A stretch of DNA of 64,000 bases from Verrucomicrobiaceae bacterium UBA2429 (GTDB taxonomy: Bacteria; Verrucomicrobiota; Verrucomicrobiia; Verrucomicrobiales; Verrucomicrobiaceae), in NCBI GenBank assembly GCA_002343505.1, contig DDQZ01000067.1:9404-73403 (forward strand). Direction: 5' to 3'. The notes under the pieces were generated by a model, which saw only the letters and a list, made by a program, of their open reading frames with translations, did not search any database and had not been told where the DNA came from. Below, one piece after another: positions 27,270-34,175 of the stretch. How positions within the stretch are numbered: position 1 is the stretch's first letter; every line of letters starts with the position of its first letter. A program made the translations under genes and the position numbers.

Positions 27270-28190
27270 ATGAGGAACCTAACATTACCGAGCATGAATC
27301 AGCTTTCACTTGGAAAACACCTCAGAGTTTGGCGTGACACGGCATGGGCCCTTGTTCCTGACACGCTCCAAGGGGTATTGGAGGGCGCAATCAAAGGTAG
27401 CTTGCTAGGTGTTGTCCTGCGCTATTTGCCATCTTGGGGACTTCGCAGCTTAGAGGTCAACGTAACCGACAACTGGCCCTCAGCAGCGAGAAGCTTTGTC
27501 GAAATCATGAAACTCACGGAGCAGCTTTCGATTTGGCATGTCACCCTGTTTGGTGTGGTGGTTCTTGGTGGCGCAGCCGTCTCGAGTGAATTTGCAAGGG
27601 CGTATCGCGGTAGTTTTCTGAAACAGTATTGGCCGTTCCTCGGAGATCCTAAGGTCTCAGATATTCCATTGTTACTCCAAGCGTTGTCCAACGATAAGCA
27701 TTGGATAAGAAAGGATGCTTGCACACTGCTCGGTAAGCTAGGTCTTGCAGCGAAAGATGCAAACCCGACACTAATCGCACATTTTCACAAGTGCCTGTCC
27801 GCCCAACAACCTAACAAACCCGGGGAGTTGTTAGATCAAGCTTACGCAGCGGAGGAGGTTTCGATGGCAATCGGCAGTCTGAACGGCATCAATGATCGAT
27901 GGTTGCTCTTATTCATTTCGGATATTACTGAAGGTCACTTCTATACTATGGTTGATACGCCAAAAGACGAGGGCACATTAAAAGCACAAGCGGAGCGGCG
28001 CGCCGCTTTTTCCCGTTCCTCTCCGTTGCCTGATTCAGATACCAACGCGTCGGCTCAAAACTATCTTATTCAAGCGCGGCATCATTACACAAAGATTTTC
28101 GACCACACAACGGCAATTCCTCCTCACTTTATGAGTTGTCTCAAATGGCTCCATAATTTGACTTTATCAGACAACGCACTACATGAATAG
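27270..28190 (+). CDS. Unknown membrane protein with a HEAT-like segment, probable cassette gene
   Basis: This product of about 306 residues matches nothing I recognise as a named family. Starts at 27255 (GTG), 27270 and 27294 (ATG) are all possible. Two hydrophobic segments occur in the first 110 residues (around LEGAIKGSLLGVVLRYLPSW and WHVTLFGVVVLGGAAVSS). After them, DIPLLLQALSNDKHWIRKDACTLLGKLGLAAKDANPTLI in the sequence looks like one or two HEAT/PBS-lyase-type helical repeats. The C-terminal third is polar. Codon use is much less GC-biased than in flanking genes, which suggests transfer. An attC-like structure lies 73 bases after its stop codon, so it may be an integron gene cassette. 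Confidence 0.7.
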   Translation: MRNLTLPSMNQLSLGKHLRVWRDTAWALVPDTLQGVLEGAIKGSLLGVVLRYLPSWGLRSLEVNVTDNWPSAARSFVEIMKLTEQLSIWHVTLFGVVVLGGAAVSSEFARAYRGSFLKQYWPFLGDPKVSDIPLLLQALSNDKHWIRKDACTLLGKLGLAAKDANPTLIAHFHKCLSAQQPNKPGELLDQAYAAEEVSMAIGSLNGINDRWLLLFISDITEGHFYTMVDTPKDEGTLKAQAERRAAFSRSSPLPDSDTNASAQNYLIQARHHYTKIFDHTTAIPPHFMSCLKWLHNLTLSDNALHE

Positions 28191-28692
28191 CCAGCCCAAT
28201 TTGTTGCGAGCAGAGACTCCGAGTAAAACCACACTCCCTGAGGGATGCTCCAGACCAAATGAGGCAGAACAAACGGGTGCAGGCAACCGGCGTTTAAGCT
28301 CTGTGCGAGATTGACGCTTTTACCCGCCGGTGCCTGACCCTTGACGTTGATATGGCTCCGGTTTTGGCAAGTGGGAATGTGCGTTCGCTGTCATTTTCAT
28401 GACCTTTTGCTTGGTTTGTTCTTCTCACCTCAGAAGCAGGCTGACCGACCAGGCTGACTCTTGTCACTTCGGTGGTTATGCTGACATTCGCGTGCTGGGT
28501 AACGCATTTCTTTTGTTCACCGCGGCCTGGTTCTCACAGTCTCGGCTCGAGTGCTCCAGCGGTGTTCACCGCCTTGATCTCATAACGTCTATCGTGTGCT
28601 GGCCTCCGCGTCGATCAGCCTGGTTCTAAGGTGCGAAAGAAGGGGGGTGGATGGTGTGCTGTTTGGCTAACAGGAAGGAAACCGATCCGGGT
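28191..28692. other. Non-coding stretch between the cassette gene and the IS110 transposase
   Basis: It contains the attC-like site at 28264-28352 and then about 340 bases of AT-richer sequence with no convincing gene. A 76-codon frame at 28399-28629 has no recognisable protein features. One end of the IS110 element must lie in the last part, but these elements lack long terminal inverted repeats, so the end cannot be placed. Confidence 0.55.
28264..28352 (+). other. attC-like recombination site of an integron cassette
   Basis: The left arm (AAC at 28268-28270 to CCGGCG at 28287-28292) and the right arm (CGCCGG at 28325-28330 to GTT at 28346-28348) pair as AAC/GTT, an unpaired spacer, GGGT/ACCC, CAGGCA/TGCCTG, one unpaired A and CCGGCG/CGCCGG, with a 32-base terminal loop. 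R box, central spacer, L box, one extrahelical base and variable loop are the architecture of attC. The outer parts of both R boxes deviate from consensus (GCAGAAC and GTTGATA), so the site may be decayed. No intI gene is in the window. Confidence 0.6.
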
Positions 28693-29997
28693 TTATTTGG
28701 CGGCCTGGAGTTTGAGCGTGTACTCGCGCCCTTTGCGCCCAGCCTGTTTGCCCTGTGGACGGGGCCGCTGCCGACGCTCAAAGGGTGCTGCGCCTTCGGG
28801 GGGTGGTGTGGTGATGCGCATGAGTTCCCAGACAAAGGCGCAAAGCTCCCGCGCCAGGGCGGTCTGCACTTTCTGCCGTGTCTTGCCGCGCGCGGCCAGC
28901 AGCCGTCCTTTTTCATGCAACCGGTGTTGGCAGCGCCAGGAGAGTTCCATGACGGCGCGGCGATGGGGTTTGGGGATGGCCTCCTGCCTTCGGCTCAGGG
29001 GGCTGCTCACTTTGGGCGGCAGACGATAGTGCTGGGCGCACTCGTTGAAGATCCAGCGCAGATGGCCGTTGCCACATTTGGTGATGCTGCCCTGCGCGCG
29101 GCTGCCGCCGCTGCTGCTTTGATGCCTTCGCTCCGCTCGCTCAGGCACCCTGCGGGCTACGCTTCGCTTCGTCCATCTCGCCTCCGTCCCTCGGCTCGAT
29201 TCGCTGGGGACCAGTCCCAGGTAGGCCATCAACTGGCGCGGGTGGGCAAAGCGGTGGATGTCGCCGATCTCGCTGACAGTGATCATGGCAGCCACGGTTT
29301 GATAACCGCGAAAGGCCATCAAGGACTTCACCACGGGGGCCAGGTGCCAGTCTTCCAGCAGGGCCGTCATCTGCGCTTCGATTCGTTCGATGCGCTCACC
29401 CACCGTGTCGATGGCCATCAAGTACTCCTCCAGCACCACCCTCATCGCTGGGTGAGGGAGTGACAGCTCGCGCAAGTAGCGCAGGTGGGCTTGGCTCCAG
29501 GCCGTTTTTTCACTGTAGCGGTAGCCGTTGCGCAACAAGAAGGCCTTGAGCTGGTGGCGGCCGCTGCGCAGATCATGAACGGCATCGGTGCGGGCGCGGC
29601 AGAGGTCGCGAATGGCTTCGTCCCGCTCATCGGGGATGTGAACGGCAGTGAGTTCCCCGGCACGGTGAAGGCGGGCCAGCATCCGCGCGTCGCGCCGGTC
29701 GGTCTTGATCTTGTCCCCCGAGCCTTTCGGTGTGAGCGAGGGCGCGACGACATCGCAGGCGATGCCCTTCTTCTTCAGGTGACGTGCCAGCACGAAGCCG
29801 CAGGGACCCGCCTCGTAGCAGACACGCAGCTCCTTTCCAGGATGACCCAGCTTGTGCAGCAGCTTGTCAACACTGTGCAGGCCGCTGGAGATGAGGCCGT
29901 GGTTGCGAACCTCGCCATCGCGCCCCGCCTCGGCGATGGCGACGGCGATGTTTTCGGCATGGACATCAAGGCCCAAATACAATACTTCTTTGCTCAT
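28693..29997 (-). mobile_element. IS110-family transposase (RNA-guided DEDD recombinase)
   Basis: This 434-residue protein has the N-terminal DEDD_Tnp_IS110 domain: Asp11 in LGLDVHAENIAVA, Glu62 in CYEAGPCGF, and Asp100/Asp103 in KTDRRDARMLARLHRAGEL. It also has a C-terminal Transposase_20 domain (LMAFRGYQTVAAMITVSEIGD, RQLMAYLGLVPSE, SITKCGNGHLRW). Family members are about 340-420 residues. The excess is explained by an insert at about residues 268-294 beside the serine-glycine motif thought to carry the catalytic serine. The frame is otherwise intact. IS110 elements excise as circles and integrate using a bridge RNA encoded in their non-coding end. Whether this copy is active is unknown. 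Confidence 0.93.
29116..29196 (-). repeat. In-frame insert of about 81 bp inside the IS110 transposase
   Basis: Compared with the usual family sequence GLVPSExSSG...SITKxGN, this copy has about 27 extra residues (RGTEARWTKRSVARRVPERA and on to the next SSSGG). The inserted DNA keeps the reading frame, contains short near-palindromic repeats (CTTCGCTTCG, CTCCGCTCGCTC), and leaves serines on both sides. Boundaries are approximate because I judged them against remembered family sequences. Confidence 0.55.
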
Positions 29998-30200
29998 ATG
30001 ATGTGGTGTGTTGGTTGCTCTTCATTCGGTTCGTCCGGCAAGGACCACGCGTCCTTCCCCGAACATGCGGACAGGCTTCGCCAGAAGCAGCCCGCGATTC
30101 CCATGCAGCCAGCACACCACGCCTCTTTCAACAAGTCGTGCCGCGCTTCCGGTCAGCTCGCGCTGGCCGGGCCGCAGCCATAAAGTCTCGCAAGCATGGC
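29998..30200 (-). ncRNA. Candidate IS110 bridge RNA region upstream of the transposase
   Basis: The non-coding side upstream of the transposase start contains a long inverted repeat: 30003-30018 and 30105-30120 match at 14 of 16 positions and enclose about 86 bases. In elements of the IS110 subgroup the bridge RNA is encoded in this position. The two mismatches would be C-A in a minus-strand RNA and G-U in a plus-strand RNA, so strand and ends are uncertain. No target- or donor-binding loops could be matched, because the element ends are unknown. Confidence 0.3.
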
Positions 30201-30394
30201 CGGGATTCTTTTCAGAGGTCCTTTCAATGAGGTGCCGCTGCTCTGTATTTCGACGGGTGAGAGCGGCGCGTGATCATGACGAGCTGACGCCTTGGGTTTG
30301 GCGTTGAACTCCAGTTGCGGAGTCCCTGGAGCGATTCCCGCCGCGCGCATGAATCCGCCTTGGCCGCCCGGTCCGCCTGTGCCAGGGTGCGGCC
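30201..30394. other. Spacer between the IS110 element and rnr
   Basis: No gene is seen in these 194 bases. The second end of the IS element probably lies near the start of this stretch, and the promoter of rnr must lie in it, but neither can be placed with confidence. Confidence 0.5.
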
Positions 30395-32662
30395 ATGCAA
30401 TCGAAAATCCTCAAGCTGCTCGCGCGGCCCTGTTACAAGCCCGCCAACATCCCCGAACTGCTCCAGCAGCTCCGCCTCCCGCCGAACCAGCAGCAGGAGC
30501 TGCAGCGCGCGCTCGCCGGCCTGCTGGCCGAGGGCCGCGTCGTGCGCACGAAGGGGAACCGCCACATCCTCGCCGCCGAGGCCGACCTGGTGCCGGGCGT
30601 CATCCAGATCACCCGCGGGGGGCGCGGCTTTGTCCAGCCCGACGAGCCTGGCCGCCCGGAGATCGGCATCCCTGAAAACGCCACCGCCACCGCCATCCAC
30701 GGCGACCGCGTGCTGGTGCGCCTGGATGTGAAGCCGCAGGGCCTGCGCAAAAGCGCCGCGCCCGGCGAGGCGAGCGGCGCCGTGGTGCGCGTGCTGGAGC
30801 GGGCGCGCAGCCGCTTTGTCGGCACCCTGCACCGGGGGAAAAAATTCCTCCACGTCACGCCGGACGATCCGCGCCTGCCCTCCGCCATTTATGTGCCCGA
30901 GCCGCGCGATGTGGGCCGCCCCGCGCGCATCGGGGACAAGGTCGTCGTCGAGATCCTCGGCTGGGAGGAGCGCGGGGTGCCGCCCGAGGGCGAGGTCATC
31001 GAAGTCCTCGGCGCGCCCGACGAGGAGGGTGTGGACATGCTCTCCGTGCTCCGGCATTACGACCTGCCGCTGCACTTCCCCAAGCCCGTGCTCGCCGAGG
31101 CCAGCGCCATCGCCCGCTCGCGGCCCGACAACCAGCCCGCGCCGGAGGAGCGCGCGGGGCGCGTGGACTGCCGCGCGCATCCGGTCATCACCATTGACCC
31201 GGATGACGCCAAGGACTTTGACGACGCCATCTGCGTGCAGCGCCAGGACGGGGATCAATGGCGGCTGTGGGTCCACATCGCCGATGTCTCCCATTACGTC
31301 CGCCCCGGCAGCGCGCTGGACACCGAGGCGCGCCGGCGCGGCAACTCCACCTACCTCGTGGACCGTGTCATTCCCATGCTGCCGGAGGCCTTGAGCAACG
31401 AGCTGTGCTCGCTCAAGCCGGGCCTCGACCGTCTGACGAAGTGCGTCGAGTTCGTGCTGGGCGGCGACGGCAAAGTCGTCAGCGCCAGGTTTTACCCAGC
31501 GGTCATCCACTCGCGGCGCCGCTTCAGCTATCAGGAGGCTTTTGCCTGCATCCAGCGCGCGCCGCGGGATTCGCTGGAGCGGATGCTGCACGACGCGCAC
31601 ACCCTGGCGCAGCGCGTGCGCAAGCTGCGCTTCGCCAACGGCTCCCTGGACCTCGACTTCCCCGAAAACAAAATCCGCCTCGACGCCCAAGGCCGCGTCC
31701 TGCGCATCGAGCGCATGGAAAACGACGCCTCCCACCAGCTCATCGAGGAGTTCATGCTCCTGGCCAACGAGGCCGTGGCGGGCCGGCTGCTGGAGACGAA
31801 CCGCCCCGCCGTCCACCGCATCCACGAGCCGCCGAAGGAAAAGCGCCTCAACGACTACCGCGAGGAAGTGCTCAGCCACGGCGTGCGCTGCGGCAACCTG
31901 ACGCACCGGCCCGAAGTGCAAAAACTGCTCGCCAAGCTGAACACCCTTCCCATCGGCCAGGCGCTGAAGATCGGCTTTTTAAAATCCCTCATGCGCGCCC
32001 GCTACTCCACCGAGCCGCTGGGGCACTACGGACTGGCCAAGAAAAAGTACACCCACTTCACCTCCCCCATCCGCCGCTACGCGGACCTCGTCGTGCATCG
32101 CGCGCTTTTTGAAAAAATCCGCCTCCAGAACAGCGAGGCGAAAAAGATCGCCGACCACATCTCCACCACCGAGCGCAACAGCGCCGACGCCGAGCGCGAC
32201 AGCCGCGATGTCAAACTCCACGCCTACCTCAACGCGCAGATCGAGTCCGGCGAGCCGCACACCTACCGCGCGCTCGTCACCGATGTGCGGAACTTCGGCT
32301 TCTTTGTGGACGTGCCCGACCTCGGCATGAGCGGCCTCGTGCCCCTCTCCGCCATCCCGGACGACTTCTTCCTCTTCGACCCCGCGCGCGGCCATCTCGT
32401 CGGCCGCCGCACCCGCCGCGTCATCCGCCTCGGCGACGAGATGCCCGTGCAGATTCACAAAGTGGACAGCGCCAGCAAGCGCGTGGACTTCAAGCCCGCC
32501 GACGCGCCCGCGCAAAAGCACGGCTGCGGCAAACCGCAGCCCTCCAAACCCGGCGGACACGGCGCGGAGCGCGGCAGGCAGGACCGCGGGCCGCGCGGGA
32601 AAGGCGGCGCCAAAGACAAGCCGCAACGCAGGGGCGGGAAAAACAGGCGCGCCGGATCGTAG
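30395..32662 (+). CDS. rnr: Ribonuclease R
   Basis: This 755-residue protein has the full RNase II/R architecture: an N-terminal winged-helix part (residues 1-55), OB cold-shock domains (about 60-230), the catalytic RNB domain with HPVITIDPDDAKDFDDAI carrying the metal-binding aspartates, and YTHFTSPIRRYADLVVHRAL near its end. A C-terminal S1 domain (TYRALVTDVRNFGFFVDVPDLGMSGLVPLS) and a basic, glycine-rich tail of about 55 residues follow. It degrades structured RNA 3-prime to 5-prime and is used in rRNA, mRNA and tmRNA-linked quality control. The start follows the mobile island directly. Confidence 0.96.
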   Translation: MQSKILKLLARPCYKPANIPELLQQLRLPPNQQQELQRALAGLLAEGRVVRTKGNRHILAAEADLVPGVIQITRGGRGFVQPDEPGRPEIGIPENATATAIHGDRVLVRLDVKPQGLRKSAAPGEASGAVVRVLERARSRFVGTLHRGKKFLHVTPDDPRLPSAIYVPEPRDVGRPARIGDKVVVEILGWEERGVPPEGEVIEVLGAPDEEGVDMLSVLRHYDLPLHFPKPVLAEASAIARSRPDNQPAPEERAGRVDCRAHPVITIDPDDAKDFDDAICVQRQDGDQWRLWVHIADVSHYVRPGSALDTEARRRGNSTYLVDRVIPMLPEALSNELCSLKPGLDRLTKCVEFVLGGDGKVVSARFYPAVIHSRRRFSYQEAFACIQRAPRDSLERMLHDAHTLAQRVRKLRFANGSLDLDFPENKIRLDAQGRVLRIERMENDASHQLIEEFMLLANEAVAGRLLETNRPAVHRIHEPPKEKRLNDYREEVLSHGVRCGNLTHRPEVQKLLAKLNTLPIGQALKIGFLKSLMRARYSTEPLGHYGLAKKKYTHFTSPIRRYADLVVHRALFEKIRLQNSEAKKIADHISTTERNSADAERDSRDVKLHAYLNAQIESGEPHTYRALVTDVRNFGFFVDVPDLGMSGLVPLSAIPDDFFLFDPARGHLVGRRTRRVIRLGDEMPVQIHKVDSASKRVDFKPADAPAQKHGCGKPQPSKPGGHGAERGRQDRGPRGKGGAKDKPQRRGGKNRRAGS

Positions 32663-32749
32663 CCCGCAGGCAAAGTGGCGCGGCTTTCGCCCCGCTTCAC
32701 AGCATTGCCATCCGGCTCGCAGCGGGCATCATAGGCGCGGCCCGCACCG

Positions 32750-33538
32750 ATGCGCTACCTGCTCCACGAACACCCCGCCTTTCCCGGACTCCTCTCGAGG
32801 GAGGATCTCTTCGTGCTGGTGGAGCGCGGCTCCCTGCGCCGGGGGGACCTTTGCACGGACACCCTGACGCGCCGCGACCACACCGTGGGCGAAGTCATCA
32901 GCGGCATGAAACCGCCGCGCGGCGGCACGGCGCGCGTGGCGCGCCCCTCCTTCCAGGAAATCCGCGCCGATCTGCCGCACGATCCGCCCCCGGAGGACAT
33001 GGAGCCTGACGAGGCCGGGGACGAGGAAACGGAGGCCGGTGATGAAGATGACGAAGGGGAGGATTCCGAAGGCGACGTGGAGGATGGGGATGACGGCGGC
33101 GAGGAAACCATCCAGCTTCACGCGCATCCCTCCTGGCTGAACTATCCGGGCAGCTTTTTCCTCATCCTGCTGCTGCTGGGCGGCGCGGGCTGGCTGCTCG
33201 CCTACGGCGGCGAGTACGCGCTCATCCCCCTGCTGGCGGCGCTGGCCTGGCTGCTGGGCGTGGCCATCGCGCGCTTCTCCACGGATTACATGGTCACCGA
33301 CGAGCGCGTGGAAAAGGTCTGGGGCATCCTCGGGCGCAGCTCCAAGGAGGTGCGCATCTGCGACATCCGCAGCATTGATGTCTATCAAAAAGGGGTGCTC
33401 GGCCTGCTTGGCGTCGGCACCGTGGATGTCTCCTCCGCCGGCAACTCCGGCGTGGAGGTCAGCTTCAAAAACATGCGCGGCGCCCACGCGGTGAAGCATC
33501 TCGTGCGCAGGCTCCAGCGCGGCTCGTGCGCGGGCTGA
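32750..33538 (+). CDS. PH-domain membrane protein with acidic linker and GYF-like N-terminus
   Basis: This 262-residue protein has three parts. Residues 1-55 (YLLHEHPAFPGLLSREDLFVLVERGSLRRG) resemble the GYF_2 type of small N-terminal domain. Residues 78-118 are an extremely acidic linker. Two adjacent hydrophobic helices (SFFLILLLLGGAGWLLAYGG, ALIPLLAALAWLLGVAI) follow. The C-terminal part (TDYMVTDERVEKVWGILGRSSKEVRICDIRSIDV in the sequence) is a bacterial PH domain of the bPH_2 kind. The function is not known; the family is membrane-anchored. A terminator-like hairpin overlaps its stop codon. Confidence 0.85.
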   Translation: MRYLLHEHPAFPGLLSREDLFVLVERGSLRRGDLCTDTLTRRDHTVGEVISGMKPPRGGTARVARPSFQEIRADLPHDPPPEDMEPDEAGDEETEAGDEDDEGEDSEGDVEDGDDGGEETIQLHAHPSWLNYPGSFFLILLLLGGAGWLLAYGGEYALIPLLAALAWLLGVAIARFSTDYMVTDERVEKVWGILGRSSKEVRICDIRSIDVYQKGVLGLLGVGTVDVSSAGNSGVEVSFKNMRGAHAVKHLVRRLQRGSCAG

Positions 33539-33547
33539 GTTTTTTTC
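33515..33547 (+). terminator. Candidate intrinsic terminator after the PH-domain gene
   Basis: CAGC-GCG at 33515-33521 can pair with CGC-(GG)-GCTG ending at 33536, and seven Ts follow (33540-33546). The hairpin lies inside the last codons of the gene, so the downstream sigma-factor gene is likely to have its own promoter. Confidence 0.5.
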
Positions 33548-33602
33548 ACCGCCTCCCAAGAACCCCGCAGCCCCCGCGTCATGCACGCCGGACACGCCAC
33601 TC

Positions 33603-34130
33603 ATGCACGACCCGCACCACCGCTTCCAAGAGCTGCTCACGCGCCATGAGCGTCCGCTCATCCGCTACGCCCACAGCATCACCGGGAACCTGGAGGACGC
33701 GCGGGACGTGGTGCAGGACGTGTTCGTCAAGCTCAGCCAAAACCTCCACGCCATCGGGGAGGCCCGCCTCACCTCCTGGCTCTTCACCGTCTGCAAAAAC
33801 CGCGCGCTCGACCACCTGCGCAAACACCAACGCCTCATCGTCATGGAAAACGAAACCCTCGATCTGGAAACCTCCCCTGCCCCGCGCCCCGGTGACGAGC
33901 TGGATCAGCGCGAGACCGCCTCCACCCTGCGCGCCCTCATTGATGAGCTGCCCGCCCGCCAGCGCGAGGCCGTGCGTCTCAAGTTCATCGCCGGCCTCGA
34001 TTACAAGGAGATCAGCCAGGCCATGCAGACCAGCCTCGGCAATGTCGGCTACCTCATCCACCACGGCGTGCAGGCCCTGCGCGTGAAGTGGCGGGAGATG
34101 GAGCAGGGCGCGGGAGTGGCGCGGGTCTAG
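33603..34130 (+). CDS. ECF-type RNA polymerase sigma factor
   Basis: This 175-residue protein has sigma region 2 (RHERPLIRYAHSITGNLEDARDVVQDVFVKL, about residues 13-45, with the DxVQD pattern) and region 4 (LPARQREAVRLKFIAGLDYKEISQAMQTSLGNVGYLIHHGV, about 112-155), joined by a short linker and with no region 3. It directs core polymerase to a small regulon, probably envelope- or stress-related. It lies 45 bases upstream of a VWA protein with an anti-sigma-like N-terminus, so the pair is probably a sigma/anti-sigma module. Confidence 0.94.
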   Translation: MHDPHHRFQELLTRHERPLIRYAHSITGNLEDARDVVQDVFVKLSQNLHAIGEARLTSWLFTVCKNRALDHLRKHQRLIVMENETLDLETSPAPRPGDELDQRETASTLRALIDELPARQREAVRLKFIAGLDYKEISQAMQTSLGNVGYLIHHGVQALRVKWREMEQGAGVARV

Positions 34131-34175
34131 TCGCGCTTCCAGACACGAAACATTCAACAAGCAAACCACATCCCC

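Noticed and set aside
28399..28629. 76-codon plus-strand frame after the attC-like site
   Set aside because: It has no recognisable domain, no ribosome-binding site and an irregular composition; treated as non-coding.
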